Assembly: GCF_014636275.1 (NCBI RefSeq) | Contig: NZ_BMEB01000005.1 | Coordinates: forward strand, 150,698-214,697 | Direction: 5' to 3' | DNA length: 64,000 nt | DNA from: Cellulomonas carbonis | Lineage (GTDB): Bacteria > Actinomycetota > Actinomycetes > Actinomycetales > Cellulomonadaceae | Part shown: in pieces, positions 15,933 to 24,444 of the stretch | Position numbering within the stretch: the first letter of the stretch is position 1 | Layout: the number at the start of each line of letters is the position of its first letter | Notes under the pieces: model-generated | Databases searched by the model: none | Told to the model about the DNA's origin: nothing | What the model saw: the letters and a program-made list of their open reading frames with translations, nothing else | Program-made: the position numbers and the translations under genes

Positions 15933-18900
15933 TCCAGCGCGCCGAGACCCAGGCCCGACGGCCCGATGCCCGCACGGCCGGCGACGTCCTGCGCGGGCTC
16001 CTGGCCACCGCAGCCATCGCTGCTTTCGTCATCGGTGTCCCCACAGCCCTCATGGTCGTCGCCCCGGTGCGAGTGCCCACCTCGCTTCCGACGTGGAGCG
16101 GCCTCATCGACGCTGTGAGCCGACCCGATGACGGAACCCTGCTGCTCGGCGTCGTCACCGTCATCGCGTGGCTCGCGTGGCTGGCGTTCGCGCTGCCGCT
16201 CGTCATCGAGATCGTCTCCTCGATCCGCGGAGTGCGAACGCCGCACCTCCCCTCGCTGGGCCACGCGCAACGACTTGCGGCCGGGCTCGTCGCTACCGCT
16301 GGACTTCTCATGACGACACCGGTCGCGACGGCCTCAGCCTGGGCACCAAGCCACCAGAACGCTGCACCGGTGGCGCCTCAGCTCCTCCCCGCCGTCACGG
16401 CCGCTCCCGCCCCAAGCCCGACCGCTCCAGTGACCGACTCCGCGGTCGCACCCGCCGCGGAGGACAGCCAGGAGCGCCTGCCGTCCGTGACCGTTCTCCG
16501 CGGGGACACCCTCTGGGACCTCGCTGAGCGGCACCTCGGGTCCGGGCACCGGTACGCAGAAATCCGCGACCTCAACCTTGGTCGCCTGCAACCCGACGGC
16601 CGAGCACTCACCGACGCTCACTGGATCTACCCCGGCTGGCGACTGCTGCTGCCGGCAGACGCCGTCGGGGTCCAGAGCTCGAGTGAGTCGACGGCCGACG
16701 CGACGGCGCCGTACCGGGTCGACGCCGGTGACACGTTGTGGGAGATCGCAGCCGAAGAACTGGGTGACCCACTGCGCTACGCGGAGATCGTCGACCTGAA
16801 CGTCGGGTGCCCGCAGCCGGACGGTGAAGCGCTGCGGGATCCGGATCTCATCCGGCCGGGTTGGGTCCTGGAGCTGCCCGCGACCCCGGCACCGATCGAG
16901 GTGACGGGGCCGTCGACGGTGCCGTCCACCGATGACGCCCGCGATGACGGGCCTGAACTCCGCGATGACGGCTCGAAGTCTGTCGATGACGGGCCGCTGA
17001 AGGGCGCCGTGCCCCACGAGCCCGGCGATGACGCGGTGGGCGCCGTCGATGAGGGAGCCGAGACGACTGATGACGCAGCGCCAGGTCGTCACCTGGCTGT
17101 TCCGCCCGTCGAGCAGGCCGATGTGGACGATGGCGACGACGACAGGACCACGGGGAGCGGCGACCAAGGCGACGTCGAGGCACAGGAGCTCGTCCTTGGA
17201 CTCACGGCGCTCGCAGCGACAGGGATCGTCGGCGAGCTCGCGCGGCGGCGTCGCATGCAGCAACGCGTCCGCCGGGTCGGCCGGCGGATCCCGTTGCCAG
17301 TCCCCGGCTCATCTGCCGACGACGCCGAGCGAACCATGCGCGCCGCCGTGCCCCCAATCACGATCCCTCGCCTCAAGGCATCGTTCCTCGATCTGGCGAC
17401 GCGTTGCTACGAAGCCGAGCGTGACCTCCCGCGCGTCGGCGCCGTCACCGTGACACCTTCCGCCGTCGTCCTGCACCTCACCGAGGACGACGACGGCCCT
17501 GTCAAGCCGTACACGGCAAGCGACGCGCGAACGTGGATGGCACCCCACGAGGCGCTCCCCGACACGACCGCCACCGAGGACTCCGATCGTCCAGAGCCGT
17601 TTCCCGCGCTGGTGACTCTCGGGCACACGTCCGAGGGAACGGTGCTCGTCAACCTCGAAGCGGCTGGCACGCTGACCATCGCCGGGGACGAAGAGGCCGC
17701 CACCGAGATCCTTCGCGCGCTCGTCGCCGAGCTCGCCACCTCCGACCTCACGGGCCGCATCGGCCTCGTCGCCAGTCCTGAATTCGAACCGCTGGCGCAG
17801 GCGTGCGACCCGGCACGCCTCCAGATCGCGCCGGTGGAGGCCATCGCCCTCACGGTCGACCGGCGACTGCACGAAGTACGCCGTGCCACCGCGGACGCGG
17901 GAGTGGACGACACGCTCCAGGCCCGGTCAGACCGCATCGTCGGTGACGTCTGGCTCCCGGTCGTCTTCGTGACCACCGCCGGGGACGCGGCGGTCGCCGA
18001 GCCATGGAGCGGAAGCGCCGTCGTCGCGGTCGGCTCACCGCGAGTCGGGGACTGGACGCTGACTGCGGACGGCACGGATGCGCGGCTCAGACCTCTGGAG
18101 ATCGGACTCGCGCCTCAACGGCTGACTCTCGAGAACTTCGACCGCTTGGTGGAACTGCTGACCGTCGCCGCTCCACGGACGGACGGGGAGACCTTGGCGC
18201 GCCGCGAGCCTGTCGAAGTCGAGATCGTCGAGGCGCTCGCTGCGCTTCCGGCTGCCGGCGTGAACGAGGAAACGAGTGACGACGACAGCGGCGGAACTGG
18301 CGGCGCCCGCTCGGCCGTCCGGATCGGCGTGCTGGGGCCCATCACCATCGATGGACTGCCGGGCGGCGCCGGCGTACTGAGTCGGCGCTCGACCGAGCTC
18401 CTCGTCTACCTCGCGCTACGGGGCCGAGCCACGGGGCCGGAACTGGACGAGGCACTCTGGTACGGAGCGCGCGTCGACAAGCAGACGCGCAACAGCCTCG
18501 TCTACCGGACCCGACAGCGCGTCGGCGCGGAGGTCCTGCCAGTCGTCGGCGCCGACGGCATCTACCGGCTCGGCGATTCTGTGACCAGCGACTGGGCGGC
18601 GTTTCAGCGGCACGCTCGCCGCGGTCTTTCCGCCGGGGTCGATCGAGTCGATAACCTGCGCGCTGCCATGGACCTCGTGCGGGACCGCCCGCTCCTCGGC
18701 GTCCGGGATTCCGACTACACGTGGGCCGAGCACGACATCCAGCACATGATCAGCGCAGTTGCAGACGTCGCCCACGTGCTCAGTCGGCTGCTCCTTGAAG
18801 GCGGCGACGCCCGGGCAGCGCTCGAGGTAGCAACGAAGGGCCTTGCGGTGGATCAGTCATCGGAGCTACTGCTCAGCGACGCCCTTGAGGCAGCGATTTT

Positions 18901-18991
18901 GACCGACGACGCGACAGCGATTGACCGCCTCCGGGCGCGGCTGGCGGACGATATTGACGTTCCTCTCGTCGAGTACACAGGTCGGTCCTAG
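15929..18991 (+). CDS. Membrane-LysM-SARP-like fusion protein (LysM x2 + C-terminal winged helix/BTAD)
   Basis: A 1020-residue multidomain protein. Three N-terminal hydrophobic segments (about 19-47, 71-96, 113-139) are followed by a Pro/Ala linker and two LysM domains (GDTLWDLAERHLG at about 190 and GDTLWEIAAEELG at about 266). An Asp-rich linker (about 334-380) comes next, then a possible fourth hydrophobic segment (LVLGLTALAATGIVGELA), a large middle region, and a C-terminal SARP/AfsR-type winged helix (VRIGVLGPITIDG at about 797) plus a BTAD-like helical repeat. LysM binds peptidoglycan and SARP domains bind DNA, so a signal-coupling role is possible but inferred. Proteins of this layout close Tad-like operons in actinobacterial elements, in my experience of the family. 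Confidence 0.78.
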   Translation: MIQRAETQARRPDARTAGDVLRGLLATAAIAAFVIGVPTALMVVAPVRVPTSLPTWSGLIDAVSRPDDGTLLLGVVTVIAWLAWLAFALPLVIEIVSSIRGVRTPHLPSLGHAQRLAAGLVATAGLLMTTPVATASAWAPSHQNAAPVAPQLLPAVTAAPAPSPTAPVTDSAVAPAAEDSQERLPSVTVLRGDTLWDLAERHLGSGHRYAEIRDLNLGRLQPDGRALTDAHWIYPGWRLLLPADAVGVQSSSESTADATAPYRVDAGDTLWEIAAEELGDPLRYAEIVDLNVGCPQPDGEALRDPDLIRPGWVLELPATPAPIEVTGPSTVPSTDDARDDGPELRDDGSKSVDDGPLKGAVPHEPGDDAVGAVDEGAETTDDAAPGRHLAVPPVEQADVDDGDDDRTTGSGDQGDVEAQELVLGLTALAATGIVGELARRRRMQQRVRRVGRRIPLPVPGSSADDAERTMRAAVPPITIPRLKASFLDLATRCYEAERDLPRVGAVTVTPSAVVLHLTEDDDGPVKPYTASDARTWMAPHEALPDTTATEDSDRPEPFPALVTLGHTSEGTVLVNLEAAGTLTIAGDEEAATEILRALVAELATSDLTGRIGLVASPEFEPLAQACDPARLQIAPVEAIALTVDRRLHEVRRATADAGVDDTLQARSDRIVGDVWLPVVFVTTAGDAAVAEPWSGSAVVAVGSPRVGDWTLTADGTDARLRPLEIGLAPQRLTLENFDRLVELLTVAAPRTDGETLARREPVEVEIVEALAALPAAGVNEETSDDDSGGTGGARSAVRIGVLGPITIDGLPGGAGVLSRRSTELLVYLALRGRATGPELDEALWYGARVDKQTRNSLVYRTRQRVGAEVLPVVGADGIYRLGDSVTSDWAAFQRHARRGLSAGVDRVDNLRAAMDLVRDRPLLGVRDSDYTWAEHDIQHMISAVADVAHVLSRLLLEGGDARAALEVATKGLAVDQSSELLLSDALEAAILTDDATAIDRLRARLADDIDVPLVEYTGRS
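16930..17033 (+). repeat. Repeated CGATGACG words inside the LysM-SARP gene
   Basis: Five exact copies of CGATGACG lie at 16930, 16942, 16963, 16984 and 17026, with spacings 12, 21, 21 and 42 bases. They encode Asp-Asp pairs in a linker, always as GAT then GAC, although GAC is the usual Asp codon nearby. The same word forms the intergenic array at 6954-7052. Confidence 0.7.
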
Positions 18992-19060
18992 TGTCCTCGG
19001 CATCCACACACCCGGATGTCTGACTTCAACCACGCCCGCCTACCCGCCTTCCACCACGGG

Positions 19061-19665
19061 TCACCGAGTCGTGTTGATCTCGAACGTCCGCAGATGGTCG
19101 CCGTATAGGCGGGTGGTTGGGAGACTCGGATCGAGCCGGGCAACGATCTGCTGGTACTCGACGAGGGAGTCGGTGACGGTGAACGCGTGAGTGAGGTCGT
19201 CGCGCCTCGCCGCCGCAGCCACGAACGCCGCCCAGGTGCTGGTGTCGAACAGGCCCGTAGCAGGCCGCCGCAGGGATCGACCGGCCTTCTCCAGCCACCT
19301 CCTCGATGCGCTCGCCCCGCGCGCCGGCACGCAACCAGAGGGGAGGCGCGATTGCCCCGAACCGGCGTCGGAGCGAGACCAGCGTGGGGTCCTCGTAGGT
19401 GAGGGTGAAGAACTCGGCGTTCTCGTGGAACCCGTCGGCCATTGGGAACTGTTCGACGAACCGGTAGTCGCCTGTCACCCGAGTTCCGGTCGTCGCGGCG
19501 CCGGCGCCAGCAACGCGGATGCGCGGCTTGGTGATGTAGCCCCAGATGGACGGTGGTCGTCCCGAACCCGCGCACTGGGCACGTGGCGAAGAGCCATCGT
19601 CGGCGGTGGATCAGGGGCGGCACACTCCGGAAGGTCCCCGCCGACGGCAAGTCCGACGTCGTCAT
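19061..19665 (-). pseudogene. Decayed C-terminal fragment of a site-specific DNA methyltransferase
   Basis: Reading the minus strand from about 19550 gives SIWGYITKPRIRV, GDYRFVEQFPMADGF and NAEFFTLTYEDPTLVSL, a run I associate with the C-terminal part of large adenine-specific (type III-like) methyltransferases. Near 19253, in the run AGGCCCG, one base breaks the frame; the next frame continues LFDTSTWAAFVAAAARRDD to TRLYGDHLRTFEINTTR and a stop at 19061. The catalytic N-terminal part is absent, and between 19550 and 19665 no homologous reading is clear. It is therefore a 5'-truncated, frameshifted remnant sitting downstream of the Tad-like operon. Confidence 0.6.
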
Positions 19666-21368
19666 GCGCGGCGCAGAAGACCTGTAACGCCAGCGAGGAG
19701 GAGAGCCGTCAAGATCCAGGCAAAGGCGCGCAAGGCGCTGAGTGCGCCCACCAGGGCGGGCCCCTCAGGCTCCCAGTGCTCTGCAGTACTGGTCGCCGCG
19801 GCGGGCAGCGTCGCGCCGAGCGCATATTCGAACGGTTGGAAGCAAGGGTAGCTCGACTTGATCTCAGCGCAGGACGTCGCCCCCGTTGGCCTGACTGGCC
19901 CAGGTTCACTCGACGAGAGGCTCGCTTCGAGCGCGTCCTCCGGCGCCGTTGGGATGAAGGAAGCCGAGGCGGCTATCGTCAATGCGAGCACCACAGAGAA
20001 GACGATGGCTAGCCATCCAGCGGCAAGCATCGGGTAGTACCCGTACCCCGCAAGCGCGCCATAGGCCCAGCGAAGGGGCTTGGCGTACCAAGGAACGAAC
20101 CGCGTACCGCGATGAGCGGCAGCAGCTCTCAGCCGGCGCGCTTCTGTGGGTTGCCCTGAACGATCGAGGACCGCCGCCACCTCATGCCATGGCTGAGACG
20201 AGTACGTGGGGCCGGAGTCGAGCCAAGCTCGCGCCGTTCGCCAGTCATCATGCACCGGTCCCTCTATAGCCCGGATCGTCCACCCTGTCGCCTCCAAGGG
20301 CTCAGGAAGGACTGGCCCTGTCATGAGTGCACCAATATCGGCGTGTGCGAGGTTCGCTCCTCCTTTGGCCTGCGCCGGTCGCATATAGACCACGCCCACC
20401 GTCGCCGCTTCCAGGCTTAGCGCCTCGACTCGATCGCTGCGGATCGTTGCCCCGGAAAGATTGAAGTCGCCAGCAACGCGCGCGTGTGCGGCTCGGATGC
20501 CGCCGCTCAAGACCGCACCCCTGAGCAGGACGCCACCGTCGATCCGTGCATTATTCAGCACCAGCGCAAGATCGCTGCGGCTTGTCACATTGGCGAGGCT
20601 TAGACTCAGCTGGCCATTGATCTTGACCGCAATGGCATGAATCTGTCCTTGCACTACTGAGCGGCGAAGTCGCACGTCACCATCAACCTGGGCATTATAC
20701 ATCGCCAAGGCGTCGCCATTGGGATTAACAAGCGTTGACTCCGCGAGGTCGAGAGGCCCAAAGATCCGCGCCCCGGCGACGCGGACCTCGCCCCTAGCGC
20801 TCAGACCTCGCAAAAATAGACCCCCGCGAATCTCGGATTCGTCGAGGACCAATGCATGCCCGCGAACGTTCGTGAAGGACGCCGCGGCCAAATCTGCCTG
20901 GCCGGCGATGCGCGCGTTTACAACGCTGACCTCGCCGATTGAATAAAGGTTTCGCCATGCCACCGACTTGAGTTCGACCTCGTCCGCATTTAGCCCGGCA
21001 ATCCTGGACCCTGTAAGGGCAAGTAGCGGCAGGCGCGAATGCTCGATCGACATGGCCTCTGGGACATCACACCGGATCAGGCTGAGCGGGACTGCGGACT
21101 GGATCCACCCGAGGTCAAGTGGACCATCGATTCGGGCGTGGCGGATCCTCAGGCCTCGCGGGCTACAGGTACGCGTGCCTAGTGCGGCTAGCGCAGCGCG
21201 CAGCGCGTCTGCGGGCACGACGTGTCGGTCGTCCCATGCAGCCGTCTCCGCAACTGTGAGTCGCCGATCAGTCCTGATCCCGCCAAGGTCGAGTGTGTCG
21301 CCATCGACTGCGGCGGCCACCATGGAGTCCGTCCATTCGGTGACGCTGCGCGCTCTGTCCATCTGCAC
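19662..21368 (-). CDS. Membrane protein with long beta-helix/pentapeptide-like N-domain, unknown function
   Basis: A 568-residue protein. Residues about 70-360 are a regular solenoid of short hydrophobic strands and turns (for example ALVLDESEIRGGLFLRG, GPLDLAESTLVN, QLSLSLANVT, GDFNLSGATIR), resembling pentapeptide or right-handed beta-helix repeats. A linker follows, then a membrane helix (YYPMLAAGWLAIVFSVVLALTIAAS, about 440-465), a cysteine-containing outer loop (SCAEIKSSYPC), and a final helix near the C-terminus (ALRAFAWILTALLLAGVTGLL). Similar actinobacterial proteins are sometimes labelled membrane-associated oxidoreductase, without basis that I can see. Codons are richer in A/T than in the neighbours, suggesting separate acquisition. 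Function unknown. Confidence 0.65.
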   Translation of the reverse strand: MQMDRARSVTEWTDSMVAAAVDGDTLDLGGIRTDRRLTVAETAAWDDRHVVPADALRAALAALGTRTCSPRGLRIRHARIDGPLDLGWIQSAVPLSLIRCDVPEAMSIEHSRLPLLALTGSRIAGLNADEVELKSVAWRNLYSIGEVSVVNARIAGQADLAAASFTNVRGHALVLDESEIRGGLFLRGLSARGEVRVAGARIFGPLDLAESTLVNPNGDALAMYNAQVDGDVRLRRSVVQGQIHAIAVKINGQLSLSLANVTSRSDLALVLNNARIDGGVLLRGAVLSGGIRAAHARVAGDFNLSGATIRSDRVEALSLEAATVGVVYMRPAQAKGGANLAHADIGALMTGPVLPEPLEATGWTIRAIEGPVHDDWRTARAWLDSGPTYSSQPWHEVAAVLDRSGQPTEARRLRAAAAHRGTRFVPWYAKPLRWAYGALAGYGYYPMLAAGWLAIVFSVVLALTIAASASFIPTAPEDALEASLSSSEPGPVRPTGATSCAEIKSSYPCFQPFEYALGATLPAAATSTAEHWEPEGPALVGALSALRAFAWILTALLLAGVTGLLRRA

Positions 21369-21579
21369 ATGATGGCGGCTCGGACCGGCTTGTCACCGCG
21401 CGCTCCGGCGACTGTCGCGCCACCGACGCCTCCGTCCCGGCCGCTGCCTTTGCCCTTGACCCGTCCCCTGGTTGCTGGCGCTAGGTCCGCCTCGGGGATC
21501 GGCACGTCTTCGCTCGGGCGCCGCACACCTCATGTCAGCCCAGCGAGGCGGGATCCCACGGAAGAGGTGGAGTTCGATC

Positions 21580-21885
21580 ATGTTGCGACCAATGGACCTG
21601 GCGCTTGTCGGCACCGACCCGGGCATCAGTCCGAACGAGGACGGGCTCCCAGGGCTCCCCGTGATCCGGTCGATCGTGGGCGCCCTGCTGACGTGGGGCC
21701 TCGTGGCCTGTGTCGCCGGGCTCGTTATCTCGGTCATCGTCTGGGCCCTCGCCCACCAGCAGGGCAACTACCAGTACGCACAGGGCGGCAAGTCCGGCGT
21801 CGTCGTCTCGGCGGGTGGCGCGCTGCTCATCGGCGCGGCCAACGCGATCGTCGGCTTCTTCGCCGGCCTCGGGGCCGGAGTCTGA
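21580..21885 (+). CDS. DUF6112-like small membrane protein, first gene of the T4SS operon
   Basis: A 101-residue protein with two membrane helices (GALLTWGLVACVAGLVISVIVWAL and the glycine-rich AGGALLIGAANAIVGFFAGL) separated by a short polar loop (QQGNYQYAQGGKSG). Size and topology resemble VirB2/TrbC pilins and the DUF6112 family that precedes TrbL-like genes in actinobacterial conjugative elements. ATG 21580 follows GAAGAGGTGGAG. The 211 bases upstream (21369-21579) hold no gene I can support and should contain the promoter. Confidence 0.65.
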   Translation: MLRPMDLALVGTDPGISPNEDGLPGLPVIRSIVGALLTWGLVACVAGLVISVIVWALAHQQGNYQYAQGGKSGVVVSAGGALLIGAANAIVGFFAGLGAGV

Positions 21886-21886
21886 C

Positions 21887-23026
21887 GTGGCGACGACCGA
21901 ACTCGACCCGTGCGTCGGACCGATCGTCTTCGTCTGCGACCTCGTCTCGAACGCTGCAGGCTCCGCCCAGACCGCCGCATCGGACTACGTGCTCGGCGGA
22001 GTCGCGAGCGCCTTCGTCGACGCGGCCGCGTACCTCGGCGAGATGGCGCTGCGCCTGCTCGACTCCTCGACGGCAGTCGACCTCTCCGCCGCATGGCTCC
22101 GTTCGAACATCGGCGTGATCGCTTCGGTGACCCTGCCGCTCGTTGTCGCGCTCTTCGTCATCCAGGTCATCGGATCGGTCCTTCGGCGCGAAGGCGCGGG
22201 TCTCGGTCGTGCCGTCGTCGGGGCGGGCAAGGCCCTCCTCGGCGGCGCTTTGGCCCTTGCGGTCACGCAACTCGCTCTCACGGCCGTGGACGAGCTGTGC
22301 GAAGCGGTCGCCAGCGCCGCCGGGACGACCGTCGGCACGGCCGCGGCCCAGTTCTTCAACTTCACCGCCCTGGCATCGGCACAGTCCCCCGGCGTGCAGC
22401 TCATCATCGGCTTCCTCCTATGCGTGGCGTTCCTGCTGCTGTGGGGGGTGCTGCTCTTCCGCAAGGCGGCCCTCATCCTGATCGCCGTCTTCGCGCCCGT
22501 GGCCTTCGCCGGCTCGGCGTGGGACCAGACGCGCGTGTGGACGCGGCGGTGGCTGGAGATCGTCGCGGCGCTCGTGTTCTCGAAGCTCGTCATCGTCGTC
22601 GTCTTCGTGGTCGGAGCCTCAGCCTTCAGCGGCACGGGCCCGGACCTCACGGGCACGGATGAGGCGACGCCGGACGCACGGTCGTTCTCCGACCTGCTCG
22701 TCGGCCTGCTCCTCATGGCCATCGCGCTGTTCGCACCCTGGCTGACGTGGCGGTTCGTGCACTGGTCCGGCATGGAGGCCGCCAGCCTCATGCACCAGAA
22801 CGTCGCGGCGAACCCGATCTCGCGCGCCGGGCAGGCGTCCGGCCGGACAGCCCGGGTCGCGGCACAGCATGCGGCGCTCACGATGGTGACGCGCGGTGTC
22901 GGCTCCGGCGCCGCTGGCGCCCGGGGAGGCCGCGCTGCCGCCACGATCAAGCCCGTCGCGGCAGCGCCACCGCCCACCGCGCCACCGAAGTCCGGTGGGG
23001 CCTCCGGTAAGGCGACCGGGTCATGA
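21887..23026 (+). CDS. TrbL/VirB6-like conjugal transfer membrane protein
   Basis: A 379-residue polytopic protein starting with GTG one base after the previous stop. Hydrophobic helices are visible at NIGVIASVTLPLVVALFVIQV, ALLGGALALAVTQLAL, LIIGFLLCVAFLLLWGVLLF, ALILIAVFAPVAFAGSAW, ALVFSKLVIVVVFVVGASAF and LLVGLLLMAIALFAPWLTW. The W-x(n)-K-x-V helix after VWTRRWLEIVAALVFSK is typical of TrbL/VirB6. It should form part of the inner-membrane T4SS channel. The C-terminal tail is Ala/Gly/Pro-rich and cytoplasmic. It overlaps the next gene by four bases. Confidence 0.8.
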   Translation: MATTELDPCVGPIVFVCDLVSNAAGSAQTAASDYVLGGVASAFVDAAAYLGEMALRLLDSSTAVDLSAAWLRSNIGVIASVTLPLVVALFVIQVIGSVLRREGAGLGRAVVGAGKALLGGALALAVTQLALTAVDELCEAVASAAGTTVGTAAAQFFNFTALASAQSPGVQLIIGFLLCVAFLLLWGVLLFRKAALILIAVFAPVAFAGSAWDQTRVWTRRWLEIVAALVFSKLVIVVVFVVGASAFSGTGPDLTGTDEATPDARSFSDLLVGLLLMAIALFAPWLTWRFVHWSGMEAASLMHQNVAANPISRAGQASGRTARVAAQHAALTMVTRGVGSGAAGARGGRAAATIKPVAAAPPPTAPPKSGGASGKATGS

Positions 23027-24444
23027 GCGCGGCGACGTCGACGCTGGACGCACCGTCGGTGCGCTTCGCCAGGCGTGAACGCCGAGGAGTGCTCCTCGGT
23101 CTGGGTGGAGCACAGGTCGGCGTCCTCGGCATCGCGGTGTTCGTCGCCGTCGTGGGCGTCTACTCCGCCGGAGGTGTCGGGCTCGCTGCCTCTGCCGCAC
23201 TTTGGCTCCCGCTGACCGTGTTGGCACTCGCCGGGGTCGGCGGACGGCCGCTCGTCGAGTGGGTGCCGGTGTGCAGCGCATGGGCCGTTCGTCGGCTCGC
23301 CGGTGGAGCTCGGGAGGTCACGCCACCGGTCACGCGCCCGGAGCTCGCGCTGCCCGGAGTGGGTGCGATCCCGCTCGATGTCACGCCGACGCTCGGCGCA
23401 GCCCTGCTCGTCGACCGGCGTGGTGGGTCGGTCGTCGCCGTGGCATGCGTCAGCGGCCGCGGGTTCGTACTCGACGACCCGGGCACGCAGACCTTGAAGG
23501 TCGACGGCTGGGGTCGCGCGTTGGCCGCCCTCGGTCGTCGACGCGCGGTCCGCCGGGTCCAGCTGATCCTGCGCACGGCGCAGTGTGGTGAGACGTCCGT
23601 GCACCGGTGGTGGAGGGAAAACGCCGTCAGCGCCGGATCGTCGGCCGGCTCGGTGCTCGCGGAGCTCATGGCCGACGCCTCCTACGCGACGCGACGACCG
23701 GAGGCGCTGCTGGCAATCGCCCTGCGGCCACCGCACGGCGCGCTGAGACGACTCGGCCACTCGGACATCGTCATGCTCGAGCAGGAACTGACGTCCGTGG
23801 CGGACGCGCTGAGATCCGCGGACGTCGACGTCATCGCCTGGACCACACCGGTCCAGGTGCACGCCTTGCTGCGCTCCGCCTACGACCCGGCGACGTGCCC
23901 GCCATTGGGCACCGACGTCGCGACCACCGCGCCGCCGGCGATGGGAGTCGCAGAGTCGTGGAACCACATCACGACGGACGGCGCGGTGCATGCGACCTAC
24001 TGGATCGCCGAGTGGCCGCGCGCGGAGGTGCACCCGGGCTTCCTCCAGCCGCTCGTGCTGTCGCCCGACGTGGTGCGGACCGTGACGCTCATCGCGGAGC
24101 CGCTGCCGATCGCCGCGTCCCTGCGCGAGATTCGGCGGGCGAAGGCTGAGCACACTGCCGACGCCGCACAGCGTGGCCGCATCGGACAGGTCGAGGACGA
24201 GTCGATCCGCGCCGAGCTCGACGACCTCCTGCGTCGCGAGCAGGAACTTGTCGCTGGCCACGGGGACCTCCGCTTCACCGGACTGGTCACCGTCTCGGCA
24301 CGCACGCTCGACGAGCTCGACGCCGCGTGCGGCGCGACCGAGGCCGCTGCCGCACAGGCCTTGTGCGAGATGCGCCGGCTCGTCGGCCAGCAGGCGACCG
24401 CCCACCTGGCCGCCGCCGTCCCGCTGGCCAGGGGTGTGCTGTGA
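23023..24444 (+). CDS. SCO6880-family T4SS protein (VirB3/VirB4-N-like)
   Basis: A 473-residue protein. The start VRFARRERRGVLLGLGGAQVGVL, followed by two membrane helices, is the signature of the SCO6880 family found beside VirB4-type ATPases in actinobacterial conjugative elements. The first 90 residues correspond to a VirB3/PrgI-like membrane part, and the rest to the non-ATPase N-terminal domain of VirB4, here on a separate polypeptide. It should dock the ATPase encoded next. Overlap with the next gene is a single base, TGA/ATG. Confidence 0.8.
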   Translation: MSAATSTLDAPSVRFARRERRGVLLGLGGAQVGVLGIAVFVAVVGVYSAGGVGLAASAALWLPLTVLALAGVGGRPLVEWVPVCSAWAVRRLAGGAREVTPPVTRPELALPGVGAIPLDVTPTLGAALLVDRRGGSVVAVACVSGRGFVLDDPGTQTLKVDGWGRALAALGRRRAVRRVQLILRTAQCGETSVHRWWRENAVSAGSSAGSVLAELMADASYATRRPEALLAIALRPPHGALRRLGHSDIVMLEQELTSVADALRSADVDVIAWTTPVQVHALLRSAYDPATCPPLGTDVATTAPPAMGVAESWNHITTDGAVHATYWIAEWPRAEVHPGFLQPLVLSPDVVRTVTLIAEPLPIAASLREIRRAKAEHTADAAQRGRIGQVEDESIRAELDDLLRREQELVAGHGDLRFTGLVTVSARTLDELDAACGATEAAAAQALCEMRRLVGQQATAHLAAAVPLARGVL

